In this document: one piece after another, positions 42,691 through 52,200 of the stretch
Layout of the letters: each line of letters opens with the position of its first letter
Numbering within the stretch: the first letter of the stretch is position 1
Source of the DNA: JAGLOK01 sp963676355
GTDB taxonomy: Bacteria; Bacillota; Clostridia; Christensenellales; UMGS416
Assembly (NCBI GenBank): GCA_963676355.1
Contig: OY781093.1
Location: forward strand, 1,488,001 to 1,552,000
Length of the DNA: 64,000 nt
Reading direction: 5' to 3'
Program-made: the position numbers and the translations under genes
The notes under the pieces: generated by a model
The model's database searches: none
Told to the model about the DNA's origin: nothing
The model's input: only the letters and a program-made list of their open reading frames with translations

Positions 42691-44049
42691 ATGTTTAACA
42701 CAAAAAACATACTAGAAACTATAAATATGATAGACCAGCAAAATCTTGATATCCGCACTGTTACAATGGGTATATCACTAAGGGATTGTGCTGATTCTTC
42801 GCCAGAAAAAAGCTGCCAAAAGATTTATGACAAAATAACAAAATCCGCACAGGATTTGGTTAAGATGGCTGAAAACATTGAAATGGAATATGGAATTCCT
42901 ATCGTAAATAAACGCATATCAGTAACCCCTATGTCTCTTGTGGCAGATGCGGCTGAGACTGATGACTATGTGCCTTTTGCAAAAGCTATGGACAAGGCTG
43001 CCAAAGCATGCGGAGTGGACTTTATCGGAGGCTATTCTGCCCTGATACAAAAAGGCTATACCACAGGGGCAAGAAAGTTGATTGCTTCATTGCCTGAGGC
43101 CTTGGCTGCGACTGATTTGGTTTGCTCAAGTGTAAACATCGCATCCACTCGAGCGGGAATCAACATGGATGCAGTAAAACAGATGGGACATACAATTAAA
43201 AGCATCGCTGAAAAGACAAAAAAATCAGAAAGTTCGGGGTGCGCGAGGTTTGTTGTTTTTGCAAATGCGGTGGATGATAATCCGTTTATGGCGGGCGCGT
43301 TTCACGGAGTTGGTGAACCCGAGCAAGTGATTAATGTGGGCATATCAGGCCCCGGCGTTGTGCATCATGCATTAAAGGCTATAAAAGGAGCGCCATTTGA
43401 CGATGTTGCCGAGACTATAAAAAAGACGGCGTTTCATATAACAAGGATGGGACAGCTTGTGGCGCAGGAAGCTTCAAAGCGTCTTAATGTTCCTTTTGGG
43501 ATAGTCGATTTATCGCTTGCACCAACACCTGCTGTGGGAGATAGTGTGGCGCGTATATTGGAGGAAATGGGGCTTGAAGTGTGTGGAACACACGGAACTA
43601 CGGCGGCTCTTGCTCTTTTAAATGATGCGGTTAAAAAAGGTGGAGTGATGGCTTCATCACATGTGGGTGGACTATCTGGTGCGTTTATACCGGTATCAGA
43701 AGATGAGGGAATGATAAATGCTGCAAAACTTGGAGCACTTACCCTTGATAAGTTGGAGGCTATGACATGTGTTTGCTCTGTAGGCCTTGATATGATTGCA
43801 ATTCCCGGAGATACACCAGCTGAAACAATATCTGCAATCATAGCGGACGAAGCAGCAATCGGAATGGTAAACAATAAGACTACCGCGGTACGTTTAATTC
43901 CTGCAATCGGAAAAACAGTAGGGGATATCGTTGAATTTGGAGGCTTGTTGGGAACAGCGCCTGTGATAGCCGTGCACCCCTACAGCAGTGCCGATTTTAT
44001 AAACAGGGGAGGGCGTATCCCAGCTCCGTTACATAGCTTGAAGAATTAG
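42691..44049 (+). CDS. UPF0210 (DUF711) family protein
   Basis: A 452-residue protein of the DUF711/UPF0210 family, always small-molecule-like and cytosolic. The N-terminal segment IDQQNLDIRTVTMGISLRDC, the middle ISGPGVVHHALKAIKGAPFD and VEFGGLLGTAPVIAVHPYSS near the end are all family hallmarks. The family shows a fold related to pyruvate formate-lyase, but lacks the glycyl radical site, so I infer no radical chemistry. Its function is not established. It is paired with the UPF0237 ACT protein upstream, a widely conserved arrangement, and is closed by a terminator. Confidence 0.9.
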   Translation: MFNTKNILETINMIDQQNLDIRTVTMGISLRDCADSSPEKSCQKIYDKITKSAQDLVKMAENIEMEYGIPIVNKRISVTPMSLVADAAETDDYVPFAKAMDKAAKACGVDFIGGYSALIQKGYTTGARKLIASLPEALAATDLVCSSVNIASTRAGINMDAVKQMGHTIKSIAEKTKKSESSGCARFVVFANAVDDNPFMAGAFHGVGEPEQVINVGISGPGVVHHALKAIKGAPFDDVAETIKKTAFHITRMGQLVAQEASKRLNVPFGIVDLSLAPTPAVGDSVARILEEMGLEVCGTHGTTAALALLNDAVKKGGVMASSHVGGLSGAFIPVSEDEGMINAAKLGALTLDKLEAMTCVCSVGLDMIAIPGDTPAETISAIIADEAAIGMVNNKTTAVRLIPAIGKTVGDIVEFGGLLGTAPVIAVHPYSSADFINRGGRIPAPLHSLKN

Positions 44050-44105
44050 AGATTGTTGCAGTGCAATAATTTGCATATCTATACAATTACATAAATAATT
44101 TATTG

Positions 44106-44140
44106 GAGAGCTATAGTGATTTTATAATAGCTCTCTTTTT
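44106..44140 (+). terminator. Terminator of the UPF0237-UPF0210 operon
   Basis: GAGAGCTAT and ATAGCTCTC form a perfect 9-bp stem with a 12-base loop, followed by five T residues. Confidence 0.85.
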
Positions 44141-44233
44141 GTGCAGTCTATTTTAAAGAAATGTCCAAGGAGGCAGGTTCATTTCTGTTTTAAAAAAATA
44201 GCATTCTAAAAATGGTGTATTTTCCATTTAATC

Positions 44234-44256
44234 TGTAAAGCACAAAATGCTTTACA
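44234..44256. promoter_or_regulatory. Inverted repeat, possible operator of the oxidoreductase operon
   Basis: TGTAAAGCA and TGCTTTACA form a perfect 9-bp inverted repeat with a CAAAA spacer. It ends 14 bases before the candidate -35 and has no following T run, so a protein-binding site is more likely than a terminator. The regulator is not known. Confidence 0.5.
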
Positions 44257-44270
44257 AGTAGCGCTATACA

Positions 44271-44299
44271 TTGCTTTATTGCATTATCACATGTATACT
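44271..44299 (+). promoter_or_regulatory. Candidate promoter of the 2-oxoacid oxidoreductase operon
   Basis: TTGCTT and TATACT are spaced 17 bases, with TG just before the -10. The transcript would carry a leader of about 118 bases before the AAGGAGATTAATTC ribosome site. Confidence 0.5.
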
Positions 44300-44424
44300 A
44301 TTTATATCATTATAGGTTAATATTCTCACAAAATGCTGTTTTATACAGGCGAGTATTATTTCAATTTTAAAGACATATCCGACAACTTAAATAAGTGACC
44401 CACTAGATACAAGGAGATTAATTC

Positions 44425-46089
44425 ATGTATAACATATTAATAGGTGGTGCAGCAGGTCAAGGAATTGACACAACAGCTGCTATTTTAGAAAAAATTCTAA
44501 AAAGAGCCGGTTATAGCGTATTTACAAGCAGAGATTTTATGTCAAGAATAAGAGGAGGGCATAACTTTTATTTGATGCGTTTTGGGACAGAGCAGATTCT
44601 TTCCCATAGCTATAATATCGATGGCATAATTGCACTAAATGAAGAGACTATACAATTGCATAGTGATAAATTAAAAGAGGACGGGTTTATTCTTTGCGAC
44701 AGCAGCATTGATGCAGATGACAAAAGAGCTATAAAAGTCCCAATGGCGGAAATTGCAAAAAAACTGGGCAACTCTAGGGTTTCAGGCAGTATAGCTATTG
44801 GAGTTGTTTTAAAGCTTTTCAGCGAGGGACTGGACAAAACTGAAAATGTATTTAAAGACTTTCTTGACGAGAAGCATATTGATATTAATTTAAAAGCTTT
44901 AAAAGAAGGCTATGACGGTGTTGAGAAGAAGTATCCACGCCTTGAGGGAGGATTTGGAGACTGGATGATAATATCAGGAAGCAGTGCAGTGGCTCTTGGA
45001 GCAATTGCGGCAGGGCTGAATTTTTATAGTGCTTATCCAATGTCCCCGTCAACAGCTGTGATGGTTTATCTTGCCGGCAAAAGCGACGAGGCAGGAATTG
45101 TCGTAGAGCAGGCTGAAGACGAAATTGCTGCTATGAACATGGCTATAGGAGCGTCATATGCTGGTGCAACAGCCATGACGGGCACATCTGGCGGAGGATT
45201 CTCACTGATGGTAGAAGCGCTGGGGCTTGCAGGCATAACAGAGACACCAATTGTCGTGGTAAACGTGCAGCGACCTGGGCCTGCGACTGGTCTTCCGACA
45301 CGAACAGAGCAAAGTGATCTTAAGTTTATGATATATGCCTCGCAGGGCGAATTTCCAAGGATGGTAATAGCGCCACGCACTCATAAGGATGCATATTATC
45401 AAACAATTAGAGCTTTCAAGATGGCAGAAAAGTATCAGATGCCGGTTATAATATTGTCTGATCAGTACTTAGGGGATGCTACCGCAACTGTTGAGCCTTT
45501 TGAAGTTAGTGAAGACAAAGCTGTGCCAAAGACAAAAGAATATGACAATGACTATTTGCGATATAAATACACAGAAGATGGAATATCAGAGCGTTTGATT
45601 CCCGGACAGAGTGAAAATCTCGTTTTATTAGACAGTGATGAGCATGACGAATCTGGAAGAATAACGGAGTCCGCTGAAGTTCGCACGAAAATGGTGGATA
45701 AAAGGATGAAGAAACTTGAGCTGGTTAAAGATGAACTTCAAGAGCCTGAGTTTATCGGAAATGAAAATTTTGATACGCTGCTAATCGGGTGGGGGTCTAT
45801 GTATGGACCTATCTGCGAGGCAGTAGATCTGCTGAATCGTAATGGAGAAAGTAAATATGCAGCGCTTGTATTTTGTGATGTATTTCCATTGCCTAAAAAA
45901 TTGCTTGAAGAAAAATCAAAGAATGCAAAAAGCATTATAAATGTTGAGCAGAATGCAACGGGACAGCTTGCAGGGATAATTCGTGAATACACCGGCATTA
46001 CATGTACGAGCAGTATCTTAAAGTATGATGGAAGGCAAATGACAGGAGAAGAAATTGCTGAGAGAATCGGAGGTGTCAACAATGGATAA
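44425..46089 (+). CDS. 2-oxoacid:acceptor (ferredoxin) oxidoreductase, fused gamma-alpha subunit
   Basis: Subunit that, with the beta subunit, oxidatively decarboxylates a 2-oxoacid (2-oxoglutarate, pyruvate or branched-chain type) and reduces ferredoxin. Residues 1-180 are the gamma domain (GGAAGQGIDTTAAILEKIL and SRIRGGHNFY), fused to the alpha pyrimidine-binding domain beginning near 190 (GLNFYSAYPMSPSTAVMVYL, GTSGGGFSLMVEALGLAGI, PGPATGLPTRTEQSDL). The C-terminal domain follows. The 554-residue gamma-alpha fusion is the Kor/Ofr type found in many anaerobes; KorA is a common name, but the substrate is unproven. No ferredoxin (delta) subunit gene is adjacent. It overlaps the beta subunit gene by eight bases. 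Confidence 0.9.
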   Translation: MYNILIGGAAGQGIDTTAAILEKILKRAGYSVFTSRDFMSRIRGGHNFYLMRFGTEQILSHSYNIDGIIALNEETIQLHSDKLKEDGFILCDSSIDADDKRAIKVPMAEIAKKLGNSRVSGSIAIGVVLKLFSEGLDKTENVFKDFLDEKHIDINLKALKEGYDGVEKKYPRLEGGFGDWMIISGSSAVALGAIAAGLNFYSAYPMSPSTAVMVYLAGKSDEAGIVVEQAEDEIAAMNMAIGASYAGATAMTGTSGGGFSLMVEALGLAGITETPIVVVNVQRPGPATGLPTRTEQSDLKFMIYASQGEFPRMVIAPRTHKDAYYQTIRAFKMAEKYQMPVIILSDQYLGDATATVEPFEVSEDKAVPKTKEYDNDYLRYKYTEDGISERLIPGQSENLVLLDSDEHDESGRITESAEVRTKMVDKRMKKLELVKDELQEPEFIGNENFDTLLIGWGSMYGPICEAVDLLNRNGESKYAALVFCDVFPLPKKLLEEKSKNAKSIINVEQNATGQLAGIIREYTGITCTSSILKYDGRQMTGEEIAERIGGVNNG

Positions 46090-46927
46090 ATATAATACTT
46101 ATGAGACAGCTTGGTGTCCGGGTTGCGGTAATTTTAGTATACTGAAATGTTTAAAAACTGCGCTTGAGGAACTTGGAAAGAAGCCAAATGAAGTTATGAT
46201 GACCGGAGGAATAGGTCAGGCGGCTAAGATACCCCAGTATATCAGCGCTAATGCTTTCTGTGGACTGCATGGAAGAGCACTCCCGGCAGCGGCCGCAGCT
46301 AAGATGGCAAATGAAAAACTTACTGTTATTGTTAGCACAGGTGATGGTGACTCTTATGGTGAGGGTGGAAATCATTTCATACACAACATTCGCAGAAACA
46401 TAAATATTTCTCATTTCGTTCATGATAATCAAGTGTATGGGTTGACAAAAGGACAGGCTTCACCGACTTCGGGCATAGGATTTATTACTGGGGTTCAGCA
46501 AGATGGAAATATAAACGAACCATTGAATCCACTTTTAATGGCTATTGCAGCAGGCGCAGGGTTTGTGGCAAGAGGATTTACCGGCAATCAGGAACAGCTT
46601 GTAAAGCTTATGAAACAAGCAATAGAGTATGAAGGGTATGCTTTGCTTGATATACTTCAGCCATGCGTAAGTTTTAATAAAGTAAATACCTTTGCTTGGT
46701 ACAAAAAAAGAGTATATGAGTTAGGCGAAGATTACGACTCAAGCGATAATATTGGGGCTATACAAAAATCTATGGAATTTGGAGATAAAATTCCAACAGG
46801 TGTTATATATATGAAAAGAAAAAGCACTTTCCATGAGAAGCACCAGGTATTAAAAAAAGTTGATTCGCTTGTTGGAAAAAGGGCAGGAGCTGAAACAATA
46901 AAGAGCTTTATTAATGATTTTATATAA
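46082..46927 (+). CDS. 2-oxoacid:acceptor (ferredoxin) oxidoreductase, beta subunit
   Basis: Thiamine-diphosphate-binding beta subunit, 281 residues. CPGCGNFSILKCL near residue 12 supplies cysteines for the 4Fe-4S cluster. The TPP/Mg motif is GDGDSYGEGGNHFIHNIRRN near 92 and continues to DNQVYGLTKGQASPTS near 117, which is diagnostic. An upstream in-frame TTG extends the frame nine codons, but GGAGGTGTCAACA places the start at this ATG. It overlaps the alpha gene and completes the enzyme. The operon ends at a hairpin just before the mobile element begins. Confidence 0.92.
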   Translation: MDKYNTYETAWCPGCGNFSILKCLKTALEELGKKPNEVMMTGGIGQAAKIPQYISANAFCGLHGRALPAAAAAKMANEKLTVIVSTGDGDSYGEGGNHFIHNIRRNINISHFVHDNQVYGLTKGQASPTSGIGFITGVQQDGNINEPLNPLLMAIAAGAGFVARGFTGNQEQLVKLMKQAIEYEGYALLDILQPCVSFNKVNTFAWYKKRVYELGEDYDSSDNIGAIQKSMEFGDKIPTGVIYMKRKSTFHEKHQVLKKVDSLVGKRAGAETIKSFINDFI

Positions 46928-46977
46928 AACAGAAGGTCATTTATAAACTAGATTTAATAATTGATTCGACTTAATAA

Positions 46978-47009
46978 AAGCACATGACATGTTAATGTGC
47001 TTAATTTTT
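46978..47009 (+). terminator. Terminator-like hairpin after the oxidoreductase operon
   Basis: AAGCACAT and ATGTGCTT arms with a 9-base loop, followed by AATTTTTA. Confidence 0.6.
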
Positions 47010-47119
47010 ACCCAAATTAGGTAAGAGGTATACGAGATTTGGGAATAGCAATGAAAGATCTTTTTTATTTCGTTACTAACAAATCACTAACAAAGCAAAA
47101 TTGCCTTATAAAACAAAAT

Positions 47120-47150
47120 CCCGCCAAACATACTGTTTAGCGGGGGTTTA
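47120..47150. terminator. Strong hairpin near the mobile-element edge
   Basis: CCCGCCAAACA pairs with TGTTTAGCGGG (one mismatch) around TAC. On the minus strand it is followed by ATTTTGTTTT, on the plus by GTTTATT. It could end transcription across the element boundary in either direction. Confidence 0.65.
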
Positions 47151-47277
47151 TTGGTGAGGAAATAAATTTAAAGGACGAAAGGTAACCTTGCTAAAACCAG
47201 TATATGTTATATCATTTGTCTTGTTTATAGGATTTTCGAGTGCCATCGATAAAATCCAATAAATAAAGGAGCAGTTT

Positions 47278-48072
47278 ATGAAACAAACACAGATCATTGC
47301 AATCGCCAATCAGAAAGGTGGCGTAGGGAAGACAACTACAACAGTAAACTTAGGAACAAGCTTGGCAAGACAAGGTAAAAAGGTATTAATAATAGACCTT
47401 GACCCACAGGCGAACACGACAATGTGTCTTGGATATCAAAATCCTGACGAGTTGGCTATTACAATTGCAAACATTTTCTCTGAGTATATTGAAGATAAAA
47501 TCACATTAGAAAAAGAAGATATCATATTATCTGCAGAAGGCTGTGACCTGATACCGTCCTCTATTGAACTGGCAGGTATTGAACCATCTCTTGTTAATGC
47601 TTTAAGTAGAGAGAAACTTCTCAAATATTTCATTCAACAATTTCAAAATGAATACGATTACATATTGATAGATTGCATGCCATCACTTGGAATGCTTACA
47701 ATAAATGCTTTTGTTACTGCAAATAGTGTTCTTATTCCTGTACAAGCTCATTTTTTATCTGCTAAAGGTTTGGAAATGCTCATTAAGACAATTTCAAGAA
47801 TTAAGAAACATATAAATCCTAAACTTACCTTCAAGGGAATATTGATGACCATGCACAATGAAAGATTCAAGTTTAGTAAAGCTATACTTGAAAGCCTTGA
47901 AAATGCATATGGTGACAATATTAAAATATTCAATAACAAAATACCTCAATCAGTAAGGGCAGTGGAGCATACCTCTGTAGGTAAAAGCATTTACCTATAT
48001 GATCCTGAATGTACAGTATCACTTGCCTATGAAGCATTCACAAAGGAGGTGCTAGCTGATGACACAGTTTAA
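47278..48072 (+). CDS. parA: ParA-family partition ATPase
   Basis: A 264-residue Walker-type ATPase with the deviant Walker A motif KGGVGKTTT near residue 16 (signature Lys included), the Walker A' DLDPQANTT near residue 39 and Walker B DYILIDCMPSLG. It acts with ParB in segregating or stabilising the excised or replicating element. Ribosome site AAAGGAGCAG precedes the ATG. It overlaps parB by 14 bases, so they are translated together. Such ParAB pairs are common in conjugative elements and plasmids; here the surrounding genes point to an ICE, where they may stabilise the excised circle. Confidence 0.93.
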   Translation: MKQTQIIAIANQKGGVGKTTTTVNLGTSLARQGKKVLIIDLDPQANTTMCLGYQNPDELAITIANIFSEYIEDKITLEKEDIILSAEGCDLIPSSIELAGIEPSLVNALSREKLLKYFIQQFQNEYDYILIDCMPSLGMLTINAFVTANSVLIPVQAHFLSAKGLEMLIKTISRIKKHINPKLTFKGILMTMHNERFKFSKAILESLENAYGDNIKIFNNKIPQSVRAVEHTSVGKSIYLYDPECTVSLAYEAFTKEVLADDTV

Positions 48073-49024
48073 ACCAGGACTAAAATCATTTGAAGAGATG
48101 TTTAAAGCAAGCGAGGAGAGAGAACGAGAGGCAAGGGAATCACTGACCGATAAAGGAGTGACAAAGCTGCCTGTCTCAAAACTTAAACCTTTTAATAAAC
48201 ACCCTTTCAAGAAGTATGAGGATGAGAAGATGATGAGTTTAGCTGAAAGCATAAAAGAACAGGGAGTAATAGTACCTATACTTGTGAGACCATTTAAGCA
48301 TGATAAATATGAGTATGAGATAATAGCAGGGCATAATAGAGTACAAGCTGCAAGAATAGCAGGGCTGGATGAGATACCATGTAATGTACGTGAGCTTAGT
48401 AATGAGACTGCAACTATCCTCATGATTGATTCAAACCTTCAGCAGCGTGAAGGAATACTTCCTAGTGAAAAGGCTTATGCTTATAAACTTAAACTTGCTG
48501 CTATCAAAGCACAAGGCAAACGTACAGATTTAACTTCGTCCCAAGTTGGGACAAAGTTAAAGAGTATTCGTACTGATGAAATTTTATCAGAAAACAGTGA
48601 TGATAGTAGAAATCAAATACAAAGGTATATTCGTTTAACGAATTTGAATGATAATCTTCTTGAGAAAGTTGACGAAAAGAAATTATCTTTTATTCCTGCA
48701 GTTGAGATCTCTTATCTTAAGAAGAAAGAACAGAATAATCTGTGTGATATTTTAAATAGAGAGGAAAACTTCAGTGTTCCACTAAAACAAGCAATTATGC
48801 TCAAGGGCATCAGCCAAAACGGTGAGTTGACTTACGAAAAGATAGACAAGATAATAACTCAGAAGATGAAACAACCATCAAAAGTTATTAAGCTATCGTA
48901 TAAGAAAATAAAGGATTACTTTCCGAACAGCGCTTCTCCGAAGGAAGTTGAAGATGTGGTTGTGAAAGCTTTAAAGGCTTGGTTTGAGAATGAACAAGAT
49001 AAGGAATTGGATAACTTTATTTAG
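48059..49024 (+). CDS. parB: ParB-family partition protein
   Basis: A 321-residue ParB/RepB/Spo0J-type protein. The N-terminal ParB domain carries HPFKKYEDEKMMSLAESIKE, PILVRPF, and the CTP-binding motif region IIAGHNRVQAARIAGL near residue 98. A helix-turn-helix region lies in the middle (about 160-220) and a variable C-terminal part follows. It starts inside the end of parA after AAAGGAGGTG, so the genes are translationally coupled. The parS-like binding sites were not identified in the window. A hairpin follows the gene. Confidence 0.9.
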   Translation: MTQFKPGLKSFEEMFKASEEREREARESLTDKGVTKLPVSKLKPFNKHPFKKYEDEKMMSLAESIKEQGVIVPILVRPFKHDKYEYEIIAGHNRVQAARIAGLDEIPCNVRELSNETATILMIDSNLQQREGILPSEKAYAYKLKLAAIKAQGKRTDLTSSQVGTKLKSIRTDEILSENSDDSRNQIQRYIRLTNLNDNLLEKVDEKKLSFIPAVEISYLKKKEQNNLCDILNREENFSVPLKQAIMLKGISQNGELTYEKIDKIITQKMKQPSKVIKLSYKKIKDYFPNSASPKEVEDVVVKALKAWFENEQDKELDNFI

Positions 49025-49049
49025 TTTATATGAATCTATGTGCTTTTGT

Positions 49050-49078
49050 GAGAACACAGAAATGTGTTCTCTGTTTCA
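49050..49078 (+). terminator. Hairpin after parB
   Basis: GAGAACACA and TGTGTTCTC form a perfect 9-bp stem around GAAA. The T tract is short (TGTTT), so termination may be partial. Confidence 0.6.
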
Positions 49079-49198
49079 CTATATGGTTACTTCTCCGCAA
49101 CTTTAGTGCATACGTATTATCGATAAAAATCGTTACCTAGTAATCTTTGCTATGGTGAGGTTTTTAAAAAAAGAGCAGGGTTGGGGTGGGTGAGATGA

Positions 49199-49240
49199 TT
49201 ACCATAAAAAGTATCTTGTGATATAATTTATTTATTATAT
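49199..49240 (+). promoter_or_regulatory. Promoter and palindrome before the NTPase gene
   Basis: TTACCA and TATAAT are 17 bases apart, with the extended -10 TGATATAAT. ATATAAT and ATTATAT (49221-49240) form an inverted repeat that overlaps the -10, a suitable operator position. The gene therefore has its own control, separate from parAB. Confidence 0.6.
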
Positions 49241-49259
49241 CATTGAAGAGGCTAAATTT

Positions 49260-52200
49260 ATGCAAATCAAAGAAATGAACGATATTCAAAGAAATATGAT
49301 GCGCCCAGAAACAAATCTAGATATTGAATATCAATGGGAAGATCCGTACTTAGAAGACAAATTATTGGGATTGCTAAAAGAATTAGAAGTTTATTACGAG
49401 TATACTGAATATGCAAAGAAGTATGATATTGATGAAGCAACATTGCGCACAAAAATAAAGGAATTTAATGATGTTATTGATTTGTTTAATAGTCGTAAAA
49501 TAGGTCATTATAAGTTCTTAGAAATAATAAAAGAAAAAATAAAAGTTATTGAAAATCTTTTGCCTTTTGTACATATACCTAGCTATGAATGGTATGAGGG
49601 GTTTATTTCAGAGTATAAAAGCATTTTTATAAAGGGACCCGGAGGAATAGGTAAAAGCTATTATTTGTATAAGCTAGAACAAAAAATAGAGGCTAATGAA
49701 ATTCGACATATCTGTTTATATGGTAAATTTTCTAAGAGGCTAAATTCGCTTAATTGGACTGAAATACTTAACTCATCCAAACAAAAAGAGTTTGTTTTTA
49801 TTTTTGATGCAATAAATGAAATTTCAAAGGAAGAGAGAGATTTATTGCTTAATAAACTTGAAGAGTTATTAAATATTGAAGGATTTAGAGCTATTATTTC
49901 ATGCAGAGATTCAATGATAGCCTATGAGGAGGAAGAAAAATATAAAACTCTACTTTTAAATAAATATGATTTTCAGGGGATTCAGTTTGAAGATGCAATT
50001 ATAAAGTTAATAGAATCATTCGGTGTTCATGCAACAAAATTTGATAATATTATTAATATTAATAATCCGCTATATTTGAATTCTCTAAGAAAAGCTCTTT
50101 CTAAACCTGGAATAAGTATTGAAAACTTAAATGGCTATTCTCAGATAACACTTATATTAGAGACAATTATTAAAGACAAAATTAGTAGTGAAGCTTGGGA
50201 GATGACAAAAGTTATTGATGAGTATTTATATTTATCGAATAAAACCAATATTACAAAAGACGAAATTGTTTCAGTTTTAGGCAATGGAAAAAATGCAAAT
50301 CTATATATTCAGGATATGAAAACTAAAGGACTTATTAATGAATATTCTCTAGATGGTAAAATATACTTTACATTCTATCTTGAAACATTAAATCAATTTA
50401 TGATGGCTCGTGAATTTATTAAAGAAATAGATGGAAAGTCGGCTGATCAGATAATTGAACTAATTAAGTACAAACGTGAATCAGGTTTGGGAAATTGCAT
50501 TGAAGCTTTTTTTATTTCTTTGTTTGACAAGTTTCATCAAGATATCGAAACTGTATTGGTCATTTTCAAAGGCACAAACAGGTATGATGTTAATTTTAAA
50601 GAGGTATTAGCAAAAGCAAAATTCACCAATCAGGATGCTATAAATAAAATACAAGAACATCTTATTCTTGGAAATCCACTTTCTGATTTTCCTATATTTG
50701 GTGGGTTAGTCATGAAACCATTTAATTGTATGAATTACTTCAACAATTTCTTTAAAAACACCGAAAATCTATGGGCATTTGCGAACAATAAAACATATCA
50801 AGAAAGTCAAATAAAAAGTAAGCTTCACAACATTTTGTATTATTCTATACTTATTGACGAGGATAGTCACTTTATTGAGGAGTTTTTTTGGTTTGCTTTT
50901 TGGTGTATGTCATCAATAAACTCAAACAACAATAAACTTGCTAAAAAAATCGTATTCCATATTACTAACAAATTTTCGAGATTTGTTTCAATATTATCGG
51001 AAATATATTTTGATGTTGAAGATGAATACATAAAAAATGGAATCGTAGGTGTTTTAGCTTCATTAACACAAGAGCATAGAGATTTAATTGAAAACTTATT
51101 TTCAATTTTAATAAAAGATAAGAAAGAAACAAACGCATATAGATTGCATAAAATCTCACAATATTTATACGGTGAGAATGTATATATAAAGTGGAAAAAG
51201 AAAAACAGGCTAAGATTTTTAGGAAATAAAAAAGCGATGGATGAGGTATATAGCCTTTTATTTGTATCAAACTTATATGATAAACCCTTATTGCCTTTTG
51301 ACTCTTACAGTGATAAAGACGAAATTAAATTATTACATCCATTCATAAAAAACAAAAATAAAATTATAAGATGGAATAAAAAAATAAGTAAAAAATATAA
51401 ATGTATCTTATCAGGTGATTGTGAAGGCGACGGATTGGTGGAAAGATCAATTGTTAAGAGAAACAGAATAAATATAAAATTATTAAATCCCAAAAAATTA
51501 TTTATTGGTTTTCAGAAAGAATTTTTAACTCAGTTGAAATTTTTTAACTATGATATTAATAGGAATGAGATTTTTGATAGAATAAATCCATTTTCTGATT
51601 CATTACTTAAGAAAATTATTATTATTACAAGGGATAATTTTTTTGGAAGCTTAATGTGCAATTATTATACAAAAGAGTTTAGAACATGGGAACGCATAGG
51701 ATATGAACCATACAACCAGTATGAATATGGAGAGGGTATTACAATTACATCTCCAATAAGCATTTATAATGAAAAAATAGATTTAATGATGGAAAAAATA
51801 CTTAGAAGAATTCAAATTCCAGAAGTAAAGAATATAAATTGGGCAAATGATTACGAACTTTCTAAAAGTAACTTATTCAACTTAATTGCTCCCTTTAGTT
51901 TTGAGAGAGAAGAGTGGATATTAATAGGAGGGAATATTGATATTCGAGAGAAAAGCAAGAATGAATTAATTTGGGATGACTGTTACATGTTTAGTATTTC
52001 TATAGATTCTGATAGAAAAATTACTATATACAAAGATGAGGATAGAGAACATGCAATTGATAGACCTTCATATACCGGAAACATAAATGAATATGTAAAT
52101 ATGGAAACAGATATCTGTTATACAATGGATGAAACTGAGGGCCATTCTGAAGTTTTTAAAAGCACAGCATTTCTTTTACCTCCTTCAAAAATAATAAAAG

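Larger units (their letters stand above)
44050..44424 (+). other. Intergenic region before the oxidoreductase operon
   Basis: No coding frame seen. It contains the terminator of the UPF0210 gene, a 9-bp inverted repeat, a candidate promoter and a leader of about 118 bases, each listed separately. I recognise no riboswitch class in the leader. Confidence 0.6.
46928..47277. other. Chromosome/mobile-element junction region
   Basis: About 350 bases without a supported gene. The element boundary is expected here, between the oxidoreductase operon and parA. A frame continuing to the hairpin at 47120 reads IAMKDLFYFVTNKSLTKQ and could be a gene-end remnant or chance; it has no start site. A direct repeat (ACTAACAAATC then ACTAACAAAG, about 47077-47096) is visible. 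The right end is outside the window, so no att site can be defined. Confidence 0.45.

Noticed and set aside
43434..43874. Minus-strand 146-codon frame inside the UPF0210 gene
   Set aside because: Shadow of a strongly conserved gene; Ser/Pro/Ala-rich, no ribosome site.
47041..47143. Short frame ending at the hairpin, as an integrase C-terminus
   Set aside because: Only about 30 codons, no catalytic Arg/Tyr motif and no start; kept only as a possible remnant.
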